This document shows positions 8,020 to 16,715 of a stretch of DNA of 64,000 nt, piece by piece. The first letter of the stretch is position 1. The number at the start of each line of letters is the position of its first letter. This DNA comes from Ectothiorhodosinus mongolicus (lineage in GTDB: Bacteria > Pseudomonadota > Gammaproteobacteria > Ectothiorhodospirales > Ectothiorhodospiraceae): assembly GCF_022406875.1 (NCBI RefSeq), contig NZ_CP023018.1:1729312-1793311 (forward strand), written 5' to 3'. The notes under the pieces are model-generated. The model had not been told where the DNA came from. It did not search any database and saw only the letters and a program-made list of their open reading frames with translations. A program made the position numbers and the translations under genes.

Positions 8020-9072
8020 CTAGTTGTTGAAAAAGCCGCGCGCGCCGGTGGCCAGCACTTCCGGATGCGCCAACATCAGCTCGCTACTCAAGCCCTTCTG
8101 CAGATAAAAATCATCGCCGCGGTAATTCGGCGCCGGGTTCTGCCGCGTCATGACGCGTATCACACACGAAAAGCCATCCTCTTTTTCCGCATGGCGCAGC
8201 GCATACAGACTGAAGTTGAAGCTGAAATACCCCAGATGTCCGAAATAGGCCAGCACATGCGACAGGCCAGCGGCAAGCTGGCTAATGTCCTCATACGACA
8301 GCTCGAGAAAATCACCTTGAGTTTCATGGATGCCCATCAGCTCATTGCTGCCCAGTGGCGCATAAGCAGCTAGCCAATGCCATGGCCCGGTGGCGGCGAT
8401 ATAGCGGCTCTGTTTTTCCTGCTCCTCTTTTACGAGGCAAGCGTGATAGGGCTCGCCATGGCGTGATTGCCATTGTTGGCAGGCCGCCGCCAGCTGCGCT
8501 TGGTGTTGATAGGGCTGGCTACTGGCCAGCATCTGAAAATGTGGGTGCAACTGGCTCGCACCGGCGGGCGGCAGATAATTGCTGTGCACGCTCAGCCATC
8601 GATAGTCAGGATTCTTGCGGTCGCTGGCGCGGGCCACGTTTTGCAGCGCCAAGAACGCATCGCGTATCAAAGCCGGGTCGAACTCCTCGAGCCGCAAGAA
8701 GTGCTTGCGCGAGATAATCGCGACGCTGTGCGACCCCGCCAAAGCAAACAGGTTGGGAAACGCCAGCGCCTCACCGACCCGCACGTCGCCAGCATCGATG
8801 AAACCGTCGGGATAGCGCGCCAATAAGTGCTGACGAGCGCTGCAAAACAAGCAGTTCTGCTCCGTGTCTTCGGCCAGCTTCTTCAACCAAGCCTCATCAA
8901 CATCGCCCAAAAATACCTTAAGTCCATCCTCAATTGCCGGGTTATACACACTCGTATGCCCCAGCAAAGGATCCCTGAACACCCGCACCCGCTGCCGCTC
9001 AAACGTGAAGTTATTCAGCGGATTCAGCAACTCAAACGCGTCCTCCCACTGCTCAAACTCAATCAGGCTCAT
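8020..9072 (-). CDS. GalT-like nucleotidyltransferase of the HIT superfamily
   Basis: The ATG at 9072 gives 350 residues and sits 6 nt behind a GGGAGG ribosome binding site. Two features suggest a galactose-1-phosphate uridylyltransferase-type fold: a CLFC metal-binding pair near residue 75, and the catalytic HxHxQ motif as QLHPHFQ around residue 178. Canonical GalT has HPHGQ; the glycine is replaced by phenylalanine here. No other Leloir-pathway gene is nearby, so another sugar-1-phosphate or nucleotide substrate is possible. The family call is moderately secure; the exact reaction is not. Confidence 0.65.
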   Translation of the reverse strand: MSLIEFEQWEDAFELLNPLNNFTFERQRVRVFRDPLLGHTSVYNPAIEDGLKVFLGDVDEAWLKKLAEDTEQNCLFCSARQHLLARYPDGFIDAGDVRVGEALAFPNLFALAGSHSVAIISRKHFLRLEEFDPALIRDAFLALQNVARASDRKNPDYRWLSVHSNYLPPAGASQLHPHFQMLASSQPYQHQAQLAAACQQWQSRHGEPYHACLVKEEQEKQSRYIAATGPWHWLAAYAPLGSNELMGIHETQGDFLELSYEDISQLAAGLSHVLAYFGHLGYFSFNFSLYALRHAEKEDGFSCVIRVMTRQNPAPNYRGDDFYLQKGLSSELMLAHPEVLATGARGFFNN

Positions 9073-9089
9073 CACCACCTCCCAAAAAC

Positions 9090-9142
9090 CGGGACAGATT
9101 TATTTTCCGCCCCAAACGGGGACAGATTTATTTTCCGCCCCA
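9090..9142. repeat. Tandem direct repeat of the GGGACAGATTTATTTT element
   Basis: Two near-identical copies, CGGGACAGATTTATTTTCC and CGGGGACAGATTTATTTTCC, each followed by GCCCCA, lie head to tail about 27 bp apart just upstream of the galT-like gene. They belong to the dispersed family but occur here as direct rather than inverted copies. Confidence 0.85.
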
Positions 9143-9195
9143 CCAATATCAGCCAGCCCCAATCATAACTCCATCACCATCACCACATTAACCCT

Positions 9196-9252
9196 GGGGT
9201 ACGACCCCAATTGGGGTCGTACCCCGCGCCAAGCGATTGGGATCGTACCCCG
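9196..9252. repeat. Palindromic repeat cluster, GGGGTACGACCCC type
   Basis: The cores GGGGTACGACCCC (9196-9208) and GGGGTCGTACCCC (9213-9225) make an inverted pair separated by AATT, followed by a degenerate third copy ending near 9252. They lie between the galT-like gene and the outer-membrane protein gene, close to where the latter's promoter should be. Confidence 0.88.
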
Positions 9253-9297
9253 CAATGTGCAACACTAATTTCTACGCATTTTCAGTTATGATTGGGA

Positions 9298-10170
9298 ATG
9301 CGCTTCAAAATCCTAATCATTGCGATCTTTATCGGGTTTTTAGGGCCGCAATCGGCGGCTCTCGCTATTGACCTCAACCCCGGTGACGTGCGCGCACCAC
9401 CCGCCGGTTTAAAGGCTTTGCGACTCACTTATCAGCACAGTCAGCTGGATAATTCCGATGCCAATCTCAGCTTTCGCAGCGAGCAACTGCAAGCGCGCCT
9501 GGGTGGGGCGTTTACCCTAGGTGAGATGCCAGCTTATGCGTTTGTGCAAGTACCATTGGTACGCAATACTGATCAAAGTGGCAATCCCAATGTTCCCGAC
9601 GTTGGCAGCGTATCCGGGTTGGGTGATACCAGTCTGGGGCTGGCGATCTGGCCCCATGCCGACCCGGTGCAGCGCACCTACTTTGGCCTTGCTGCTTACC
9701 TATTTCTGCCCACCGGAGATTATGACGCCGAGCGCCTTTCTTGGCTGAATCCTGGCGCAAATCGCACCAGCCTGGCGCTTCAGGTCGGCTATGAGCGTCC
9801 CTTGTTACCGCGCTTACAGTGGATGAGCGCCGCAGACGCATTATGGTTTGGCAGCAATGATGCATGGGGTGCGGACCGCCAAAAACGCCAGCAAAAACCG
9901 CTGTATTCGGCACAGACCGGCGTGCAGTATTTATTCCCACGGGGTCAGACCCTAGGCGTTGCCTATCTCTACAACGCAGGCGGGGCCGCGCGCGTCAGCG
10001 GTGGCGACTACCAAAATCGCCTAGAAAATCAGCGCCTGCAAATCACCGCTACCTGGCCAGTGCCCGCCAGAGCCGGCTTTGTCAGCCTGCAGTACGGAAC
10101 CAAGCTCAGCGCCCAAGCAGGCTTCATCGAAGCCCAGCGCTGGAACCTCAGCTGGATTCAACTGTTCTAA
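9298..10170 (+). CDS. Outer-membrane protein, phenol-degradation MetA-pathway (transporter) family
   Basis: The ATG at 9298 gives 290 residues with a clear Sec signal peptide ending in ALA around residue 23. The mature protein begins IDLNPGDVRAPPAG and carries the LFLPTGDYD segment typical of the MetA-pathway (SphA-like) outer-membrane proteins, which are thought to be beta-barrel channels for hydrophobic or aromatic substrates. A second member of the same family lies at 18942-19817 in the catabolic cluster, with the same start of the mature region. Here it stands alone, flanked by repeats on both sides. The family call is good; the substrate is unknown. Confidence 0.78.
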   Translation: MRFKILIIAIFIGFLGPQSAALAIDLNPGDVRAPPAGLKALRLTYQHSQLDNSDANLSFRSEQLQARLGGAFTLGEMPAYAFVQVPLVRNTDQSGNPNVPDVGSVSGLGDTSLGLAIWPHADPVQRTYFGLAAYLFLPTGDYDAERLSWLNPGANRTSLALQVGYERPLLPRLQWMSAADALWFGSNDAWGADRQKRQQKPLYSAQTGVQYLFPRGQTLGVAYLYNAGGAARVSGGDYQNRLENQRLQITATWPVPARAGFVSLQYGTKLSAQAGFIEAQRWNLSWIQLF

Positions 10171-10284
10171 AAAAGGGGACGGATTTATTTTTGTGGGACT
10201 CCCAACCCCCAACCCCCAACCCCGAGTGGGGCTCGTACCCCATCCGAACTCCAACGTAACCAAAAATAAATCTGTCCCGGTTTT
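10171..10284. repeat. Repeat-filled convergent intergenic region
   Basis: It starts directly after the stop codon of the outer-membrane protein gene with AAAAGGGGACGGATTTATTTTT, and ends with the inverted partner AAAAATAAATCTGTCCCGG at 10263-10281, which abuts the ppk2 stop codon. Between them are short CCCAAC iterations and a GGGGCTCGTACCCC-like core. The whole gap between the two converging genes is repeat-derived and could form a bidirectional terminator. Confidence 0.8.
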
Positions 10285-11155
10285 AGTAGATCCCGGGGAC
10301 GAAGGTTTGGTCATCTTTGGGCGGGCGCATGTAGCCCGTGGCTTTGGGGCGCGGTGCGAGCTTGCCGGGATTGGGGATGACGTCCTCATAGGGGATCTGC
10401 GAGAGCAGGTGATGAATGCAGTTAAGGCGGGCCCGGCGTTTGTCATCTGATGGGACCACATGCCAAGGCGCGTGTTTGGTGTCGGTGTAGGCAAAGGTCT
10501 CATCCTTGGCCTTGGAGTATTCCTCAAACAACTCGCGCGATTTCAAATCCATCTCCGAGAGTTTCCAATGTTTCTTGGTATCGCGAAGGCGAGCCTGAAA
10601 GCGTCGCTCCTGCTCCTCATCGCTGACCGAAAACCAGTATTTCAACAAAATGATGCCTGAGCGCTGCAGCATGCGCTCAAATTCGGGGGTGCTGCGCATG
10701 AACTCAGCATGTTCCTCTTCGGTGCAAAAACCCATCACCCGTTCTACGCCAGAGCGGTTGTACCAGGAGCGGTCAAATAACGCGATTTCTCCAGCTGCCG
10801 GAAGATGGGCCACATAGCGCTGGTAATACCACTGGCTGCGCTCACGCTCGGAGGGTTTGGGCAAAGCGACGATGTAGCACACGCGCGGGTTGAGGTGCTC
10901 AGTAATACGCTTAATCACACCGCCCTTGCCTGCGGCATCCCGACCCTCAAATAAAATGCATACGCGCAGACCTTTGACCCGAACCCACTCCTGCAGTTTG
11001 ATGAGCTCTTCCTGCAAGCGCAGCAATTCATGCTCATAAAAGATCTTTTCCACCCGACCTTTCTTGGTCAGCGGCACATGTTTAGGTACCAGCGGCCCGC
11101 CATTGGATGCACTCACATACTCAATCGCCGGTTTGGCTTTTTTCATCTCGCTCAT
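10283..11155 (-). CDS. ppk2: Polyphosphate kinase 2
   Basis: A 290-residue PPK2-family enzyme, which transfers phosphate between polyphosphate and nucleotides in the cytoplasm. The Walker A loop GRDAAGKGG lies at residues 71-79. The lid and Walker B regions follow as LPKPSERERSQWYYQRYV and IALFDRSWYNRSGVERVMGF. The ending YMRPPKDDQTFVPGIY is typical of one-domain (class I) PPK2. Whether it prefers ADP or GDP cannot be told from this. It is a single gene flanked by palindromic repeats. Polyphosphate use would fit a bacterium that also stores glycogen. Confidence 0.93.
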   Translation of the reverse strand: MSEMKKAKPAIEYVSASNGGPLVPKHVPLTKKGRVEKIFYEHELLRLQEELIKLQEWVRVKGLRVCILFEGRDAAGKGGVIKRITEHLNPRVCYIVALPKPSERERSQWYYQRYVAHLPAAGEIALFDRSWYNRSGVERVMGFCTEEEHAEFMRSTPEFERMLQRSGIILLKYWFSVSDEEQERRFQARLRDTKKHWKLSEMDLKSRELFEEYSKAKDETFAYTDTKHAPWHVVPSDDKRRARLNCIHHLLSQIPYEDVIPNPGKLAPRPKATGYMRPPKDDQTFVPGIY

Positions 11156-11173
11156 GTTTTCCCCGTTTCAAGT

Positions 11174-11217
11174 GGGGTACGACCCCATCATGCCCCCGTG
11201 GGGTCGTACCCTTTTTT
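11174..11217. repeat. Inverted pair of GGGGTACGACCCC cores upstream of ppk2
   Basis: GGGGTACGACCCC at 11174-11186 and GGGGTCGTACCC at 11200-11211 face each other, and the second is followed by six T residues. Read on the plus strand it looks like a terminator, although it lies upstream of the leftward ppk2 gene and downstream of nothing obvious. Confidence 0.85.
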
Positions 11218-11319
11218 ATTTAGCGAACACTACAAAGCATGTTTCGAGGGAGTTCAAGGGTAACAAGGAGGTATATCAGCAGGGTGGTTGATCGCAGTTC
11301 TTGTATCACTTGATTTAAG

Positions 11320-11706
11320 TTAGATGGCGTCCACGGCGGATTTGAGCATGTCGCCCACCGCCCCGGCAATCTCACGCAATTCTGAGTTATCGATAGCTGT
11401 CATGGAGGCCAGAGGGTCAATGGCGCTCACTTCTACGCCGCCAGATACCTCGCGGAGAATCACGTTGCAGGGCAGCATGACGCCTACATGTGGCTCAACA
11501 CTGATGGCCTTATGCGCCATCTGCGGGTTACAGGCGCCCAAGATCCGGTAGCCCGAAATATCCACGCCCAGCTTATTTTTTAGGGCGGCAGAGACATCAA
11601 TCTCGGTCATCACCCCAAAGCCCACTGCCGACAGCGCTTCACGGGCACGGGCATCCGCTTGATCCAAAGTGACGTTGGGTAGGGTGCGATGAAAAGCATA
11701 GCTCAT
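11320..11706 (-). CDS. DUF302 family protein
   Basis: The ATG at 11706 gives 128 residues and is preceded by a GAGG site about 9 nt away; the longer open frame upstream has no such signal. The sequence MSYAFHRTLPNVTLDQA followed by LGACNPQMAHKAI and VGVMLPCNVILRE is the DUF302 signature, a small cytoplasmic domain of unknown function. The single-copy cysteines in ACNP and LPCN are common in this family. The gene stands alone between repeat arrays, and the sequence gives no hint of its partner. Confidence 0.88.
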   Translation of the reverse strand: MSYAFHRTLPNVTLDQADARAREALSAVGFGVMTEIDVSAALKNKLGVDISGYRILGACNPQMAHKAISVEPHVGVMLPCNVILREVSGGVEVSAIDPLASMTAIDNSELREIAGAVGDMLKSAVDAI

Positions 11707-11777
11707 GATGATGACCTCAGTGACTCGTTGCATTCGACACCGCAGTCTACCGTAGCAACCCAAAAAGCAGCAAAATT

Positions 11778-11827
11778 GGGGACGGATTTATTTTTCCGCA
11801 AGAAAAAATAAATCCGTCCCCTTTTTT
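11778..11827. repeat. REP-like hairpin, GGGGACGGATTTATTTTT type
   Basis: A perfect 18-bp inverted repeat: GGGGACGGATTTATTTTT at 11778-11795 and its reverse complement at 11804-11821, followed by six T residues. It lies upstream of the DUF302 gene and of the first aldehyde dehydrogenase gene, and marks the left border of the catabolic cluster. Confidence 0.9.
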
Positions 11828-11925
11828 GCAAGCCTTCTCATTCTGCGAAGGCAAGGTTCTCCCGTTTTGAATTCCAGCACGCCCCTGACTGAGGTAATTT
11901 AATGGCATGCTAGCGATTTAAAGCC

Positions 11926-13380
11926 ATGAAGACGGGGAATTACGTGAAGAAACTATATATCGGAGGCCAGTGGGTTGATGCCGCCGGGCAGCAGACTCTG
12001 CCCGTGATAAATCCATCTACGGGTGCGATCTTTGATCACGTAGCGCGTGGTAGTCAGGAAGACATTAATGATGCCATCGCAGCGGCTCGTGGCGCTTTAC
12101 AGGGTGCCTGGGGGCAGACCACAGCCCTGCAAAGAGGGCGTTGGCTGACGCAGCTAGGCCAGAAAATCTTAGAGAATCTCGGCACGCTAACCGAGCTTGA
12201 AGCCAAGGATACGGGTAAGCCGCTGGCCACCGCCCGCAACGATGTCACGGTGTTGGCGCGGTATTTTGAATTCTACGGCACCGCTGCCGATAAAGTGCAT
12301 GGCGAGGTGATCCCTTTTGAGAGAGATTACGCGGTGACTTTGATGCGTGAGCCCCTTGGGATCACCGCGCACATCATCCCCTGGAATTATCCGGCGCAAA
12401 TGATTGGACGATCGGTGGCTCCAGCGCTAGCCATGGGCAATGCGACCATACTCAAGCCAGCGGAAGACACCTGCCTGTCCGCGCTTTTTGTCGCATCGTT
12501 GGCGCAACAAGTCGGGCTGCCTGATGGCGCATTCAATGTCGTGACCGGCCTCGGGGAGGAAGTAGGGGCGGCTTTAGCCAGCCACCCGGAAATCGATTTC
12601 ATCAGTTTCACCGGCTCCAACGAGGTCGGCACAGCCATCCAAAAGGCCTGCGCGCATCGGCCAGTGAAATGCGTCCTAGAACTCGGTGGCAAGTCCCCGC
12701 AAATCGTTTTTGAGGACGTGAATGCTGATCGAGCCATCCCCATCATCGCTCGAGCCATCGTCCAAAATGCGGGACAGACCTGTACCGCGGGCAGTCGTTT
12801 GCTCGTGCAAAAAAGCATCTACGAAGACTTCGTCGCTCGTCTAGCTGAAGTGTTCAAAAAGCTGCAGGCGGGATCCTATGACATGGATCTGGACTGCGGA
12901 CCGCTGATGAATCAAAAACAGTTGCAGCGAGTAGAAAACTATATTCAACAGGCAAAAGACGCAGGTATCCCAGTCATTGCGCAAGGGCGCATCCACCCAG
13001 AGGCACCCAAGTCCGGTTTCTATGTGGCGCCCATCATGTTCGGTCCCGTGCCCACTCAAGACCCATTGGCCCTAGAAGAGGTGTTCGGGCCGGTGCTATC
13101 GGTGATGGCTTTTGAGGATGAGGCCGATGCGATTCGTATTGCTAATGCCACCGACTACGGCTTGGTGGCCGGCGTCTGGACAGAAAATGGTGCACGCCAA
13201 CAGCGAGTTGCGCGAGCCGTGCGCGCCGGTCAGATTTTCATCAATGCGTATGGTGCAGGCGGTGGCGTTGAGCTGCCTTTTGGCGGCACAAAACGCAGCG
13301 GTCACGGGCGGGAAAAAGGGCTTCTGGCGCTTGAGGAAGTCAGTTCTCCAAAAACAGTGGTGCATTATTTCGGAGAGTAA
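11926..13380 (+). CDS. Aldehyde dehydrogenase (NAD(P)-dependent), first of two
   Basis: A 484-residue ALDH superfamily enzyme that oxidises an aldehyde to a carboxylic acid. The catalytic cysteine is C286 in NAGQTCTAGS and the general-base glutamate is E252 in LELGGKSP; the cofactor site ITAHIIPWNYP and FTGSNEVG are intact. No strong ribosome binding site precedes the ATG at 11926; a GTG at 11944 is an alternative start. It is the first gene of a rightward run with an SDR (4 nt later) and a CitF-like enzyme, so the product acid may be passed to CoA activation. The substrate is not deducible. Confidence 0.9.
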   Translation: MKTGNYVKKLYIGGQWVDAAGQQTLPVINPSTGAIFDHVARGSQEDINDAIAAARGALQGAWGQTTALQRGRWLTQLGQKILENLGTLTELEAKDTGKPLATARNDVTVLARYFEFYGTAADKVHGEVIPFERDYAVTLMREPLGITAHIIPWNYPAQMIGRSVAPALAMGNATILKPAEDTCLSALFVASLAQQVGLPDGAFNVVTGLGEEVGAALASHPEIDFISFTGSNEVGTAIQKACAHRPVKCVLELGGKSPQIVFEDVNADRAIPIIARAIVQNAGQTCTAGSRLLVQKSIYEDFVARLAEVFKKLQAGSYDMDLDCGPLMNQKQLQRVENYIQQAKDAGIPVIAQGRIHPEAPKSGFYVAPIMFGPVPTQDPLALEEVFGPVLSVMAFEDEADAIRIANATDYGLVAGVWTENGARQQRVARAVRAGQIFINAYGAGGGVELPFGGTKRSGHGREKGLLALEEVSSPKTVVHYFGE

Positions 13381-13383
13381 ATC

Positions 13384-14133
13384 ATGCGTTTAAAAAACAA
13401 AGTAGCCATTGTCACCGGAGGCGCATCGGGATTTGGCGCGGCCATTGTAAAGACCTTTGTGGAACAAGGCGCTAAGGTGGCCATTGCCGACATCAATGCC
13501 GAGGGGGCGCAGGCTCTGGCCAAACAGCTTGGCGATGATTGTCTGGGAATGTCCTGTGATGTGAGCTCCGGAGAGGACATCAATCGCCTGGTCAGAGCCA
13601 CTGTGGATCAATGGGGTAGGCTCGATATCGTTGTTAACAATGCCGGAACCACGCATCGAAACCAGCCCATGCTCAATGTCGATGAAGCGACTTTTGATCG
13701 GATCTTTGCCGTCAATGTGAAATCCATTTATCTCATGACCCATGCCGTTGTCCCTCTCATGCGAGAGCAGGGTGCCGGGGTGATTCTTAATGTGGGCTCG
13801 GTCGCGGGCATCCGTCCCAGACCCGGTTTAACTTGGTACAACGCTTCCAAGGGTGCAGTGAATACTCTGTCCAAATCCATGGCAGCGGAATTGGGCGCTG
13901 ATGGCATTCGTGTCAACGCCATCTGCCCCGTTCTTGGGGTGACGGGATTGATGGAGGCGTTTATGGGTCTTCCAGACACCCCGGAAAACCGCGCAAAATT
14001 TCTCAGTACCATACCCCTTGGGCGTCTGGCTGAGGCGCAAGATGTGGCCAATGCGGCGCTTTATTTAGCCTCCGATGAGGCCGCCTTCATCACCGGTGTG
14101 GAATTTCCCGTGGATGGGGGGAGGACGGTCTAA
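13384..14133 (+). CDS. Short-chain dehydrogenase/reductase
   Basis: A 249-residue classical SDR. The dinucleotide-binding TGGASGFG lies at residues 11-18, NNAG at 85-88 and the catalytic Ser139-Tyr152-Lys156 set (YNASK) is complete. The final VEFPVDGGRTV is the usual SDR C-terminus. An acidic residue after the second beta strand (IADIN) suggests NAD rather than NADP. It starts 4 nt after the aldehyde dehydrogenase stop with a GGAGAG ribosome binding site, so the two are co-transcribed. It probably oxidises or reduces a hydroxy/keto intermediate in this catabolic cluster. Confidence 0.9.
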   Translation: MRLKNKVAIVTGGASGFGAAIVKTFVEQGAKVAIADINAEGAQALAKQLGDDCLGMSCDVSSGEDINRLVRATVDQWGRLDIVVNNAGTTHRNQPMLNVDEATFDRIFAVNVKSIYLMTHAVVPLMREQGAGVILNVGSVAGIRPRPGLTWYNASKGAVNTLSKSMAAELGADGIRVNAICPVLGVTGLMEAFMGLPDTPENRAKFLSTIPLGRLAEAQDVANAALYLASDEAAFITGVEFPVDGGRTV

Positions 14134-14172
14134 ACCCTCTCCGACCTACGAGTATTTCGCGGGCCTCAGCTT

Positions 14173-15594
14173 ATGGAAAAAAAGTTACTCGCCAATATCG
14201 AGTCGGTGCTTCGTGCTTGTGAGATACGCGATGGCATGACGCTCTCCTTTCATCATCATTTGCGTGATGGCGACCAAGTGTTGAATATGGTCATGCAGCG
14301 CGTGACAGAGCTAGGCATCCAAAACCTGCACATTGCTGCGAGTTCGATTTTCCCCGTGCATCAACCTTTGGTGGACTGCATCCGCAAGGGTGTGGTTTCT
14401 AGGCTCAGTGCCCCCTATATTGCTGGTCCGGTCGCCCAAGCGATTTCCCAAGGGAAGTTGGATGTCCAAGTCGTCATGCAAACGCATGGCGGCAGAGCCC
14501 ATGCCATCTCCCAAGGTCGCCTGCCCATCGATATCGCCTTTGTGGGTGCGCCGACCAGCGACAATAAAGGCAACTGTAATGGCATCCAAGGAAAGTCTGC
14601 TTTTGGAGTGATGGGCTACCCCCGAGTAGATGTTCAGCATGCCAAAAAAGTCGTGGTGATTACTGATAACTTGGTGCGCTATCCCGCCTGCCCAGCGGAA
14701 ATCACCCAGGAACAAGTCGATTTCGTGGTGAAGGTGGCATCCATTGGCAATCCTCAAGGAATCGTCTCGGGTTCAACTCGTGCTGCCACCGACCCTATGG
14801 CCTTACAAATCGCCCAAGACGCCGTCAATGTGATTCGCGCATCGGGCCTTTTAAAAGAGGGTTTTTCATTTCAGACGGGCGCGGGAGGCATATCGCTAGC
14901 CAGTTCTGGGCTACTGGCCGGTCTCATGCAGCGGGACGGCATTCGCGGTAGCTTCGCCTCGGGCGGGATCACTGGTTTCCTTGTAGATATGCTGAATGAC
15001 AATCTGTTTGAAACGCTGCTGGATGTGCAATGTTTTGATTTGCGTGCGGTGCAATCCTATGGTCAAAACAGCCGACATCAGGGCATGTCCGCGGCGCAAT
15101 ATGCCAGCCCTGGCTCTCGCGGTTCCGTGGTGGATGACTTGGATGTGGTGATGTTAGGGGCTGCTGAAGTGGACCTGAATTTTAACGTCAATGTCACCAC
15201 AGGGTCAGATGGACGGATACTGGGTGGCTCAGGGGGTCATGCAGATACCGCAGCGGGTGCGAAACTCGCCATCGTCACCACGCGGTTAAATGCGGGTGGT
15301 TTTGCCAAGATTGTCGATCAGGTCAATACCGTCACTACACCTGGTAGGACGGTGGATGTGGTGGTGACTGATCATGGCATCGCCGTTAACCCACAGCGCC
15401 ACGACCTATCCTCTCAGCTCGCTGATTTTGGCTTACCGATAAGAGATGTAAGAACTTTGCGTGAGATTGCCTTGGCAGCCAGTTCAAAGCAGCAAGTACT
15501 CGCTCATGATGAAGCAAAGTTAGTGGCGGTTGTCGAAAATCGCGATGGCAGTATTCTCGACGTTGTAAGGGCGGTTTCAGAGCCGCTGGGCTAA
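14173..15594 (+). CDS. Citrate lyase alpha subunit-like CoA-transferase (CitF family)
   Basis: A 473-residue CitF-like protein. The N-terminal half contains LSFHHHLRDGDQV and the second half FQTGAGGISLASSG and GSGGHADTAAGAKL, all characteristic of the citrate lyase alpha subunit. That subunit moves an acyl-carrier thioester between acetate and citrate. However, no citD (acyl carrier), citC, citX or citG lies in the window, and the only CitE-like gene is on the other strand 6.5 kb away. It may instead act as a free CoA-transferase on a citrate-like acid. The family call is firm; a true citrate lyase role is doubtful. Confidence 0.8.
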   Translation: MEKKLLANIESVLRACEIRDGMTLSFHHHLRDGDQVLNMVMQRVTELGIQNLHIAASSIFPVHQPLVDCIRKGVVSRLSAPYIAGPVAQAISQGKLDVQVVMQTHGGRAHAISQGRLPIDIAFVGAPTSDNKGNCNGIQGKSAFGVMGYPRVDVQHAKKVVVITDNLVRYPACPAEITQEQVDFVVKVASIGNPQGIVSGSTRAATDPMALQIAQDAVNVIRASGLLKEGFSFQTGAGGISLASSGLLAGLMQRDGIRGSFASGGITGFLVDMLNDNLFETLLDVQCFDLRAVQSYGQNSRHQGMSAAQYASPGSRGSVVDDLDVVMLGAAEVDLNFNVNVTTGSDGRILGGSGGHADTAAGAKLAIVTTRLNAGGFAKIVDQVNTVTTPGRTVDVVVTDHGIAVNPQRHDLSSQLADFGLPIRDVRTLREIALAASSKQQVLAHDEAKLVAVVENRDGSILDVVRAVSEPLG

Positions 15595-15625
15595 GATCGA
15601 AAAAAGATAATTAAAAGGTAATTAT

Positions 15626-16534
15626 CTAATCGATTTTGGTCTGATCAAGATCCGTGGTTCCTATTAAATGGGAAATCAAGGTTTTGGTTGGCGCGGAGAG
15701 TGCATTGATGCTGCGTACGCAAACATACATTTCTCTCGAGGTCCAATCCTCGTCCAACTCAATAAGCCGAAGCCCCATGCCTCGGCCAAATTCCTCTGCG
15801 GTTAATTTAGGTAACACGCCGATACCGATCCCTGCTTGCACAAATTTACATACGGCTTCAAAGCTACTGACTTGGACCCGCAAGCGTAGGGGTTCATCCA
15901 GTTCCTTGGCGGCTGCTGACAGCAAACCCATGATGGCCGTATCCCCGTCCAAACCAACGAAGTCATATTTCAGCGTTTCCGCAAAGGACACCTTTTTCGA
16001 TGTCATTTCATGCCCCTTGGGGACCACGACGACTAGTGTGTCTTGGTGGTACGCAAAGCGCGTGATTCCCTCGCAACTTGGGCCATCCATGACGATGCCA
16101 AGATCGGCGTTCCCATCTCTGAGTGCTTGGATGATTAGGGAGCTCCGACTCTCCGTCAGTTCAATCTTCACCTCCGGGAAACTCTCGGAAAATACCGCCA
16201 ACTCTTGGGGTAGGAATTGGGTGATGGCGGAAGTGTTTGCCTGGAGTCGAATATGGCCTTTGATACCGTTTAGAAAATCAGACATCTCTGCTTTCATCAA
16301 CGACTCGCGATGCAGGAGGCGTCTCGCATGGTAAAGCAGGCTGGTTCCAGCGGCGGTAGGTTCGACTCCCTGAGCCGATCGGTACAACAGTTGAACGCCA
16401 TAACAGTGCTCGAGCATCGCAATGCGTCGGCTGGCCGCGGCCAGAGCAATATGCGATTCGAGGGCCGCCTTGGAGATGCTGCGTCGCTCAACTGCACGAA
16501 TGAAAAGATTCAAGGAAACAAGGTCAGGGAGCAT
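15626..16534 (-). CDS. LysR-family transcriptional regulator
   Basis: A 302-residue LysR regulator with an N-terminal winged helix-turn-helix (FIRAVERRSISKAALESHIALAAASRRIA, about residues 11-40) and a periplasmic-binding-protein-like effector domain. It is transcribed towards the citF-like gene and divergently from the DUF1097 and aldehyde dehydrogenase genes, which is the classical LysR layout. It is the likely regulator of the 12-24 kb catabolic cluster, responding to an unknown intermediate. Confidence 0.92.
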   Translation of the reverse strand: MLPDLVSLNLFIRAVERRSISKAALESHIALAAASRRIAMLEHCYGVQLLYRSAQGVEPTAAGTSLLYHARRLLHRESLMKAEMSDFLNGIKGHIRLQANTSAITQFLPQELAVFSESFPEVKIELTESRSSLIIQALRDGNADLGIVMDGPSCEGITRFAYHQDTLVVVVPKGHEMTSKKVSFAETLKYDFVGLDGDTAIMGLLSAAAKELDEPLRLRVQVSSFEAVCKFVQAGIGIGVLPKLTAEEFGRGMGLRLIELDEDWTSREMYVCVRSINALSAPTKTLISHLIGTTDLDQTKID

Positions 16535-16715
16535 AGAATTTGTCTCAATAAGTCGACAGCTGGGTCTGAGTTTTTTGAGCCCGGAAAAATATAAATAAAA
16601 CAGTATCTATCTTGGCTCGATGTGTGTCATTAGCAATATATACAGTTCGTAATACTACCCGTTTTTCCAAATATTGGCATGAATTATTTTTAAATATCCA
16701 ACAGGAGGCTTACCC

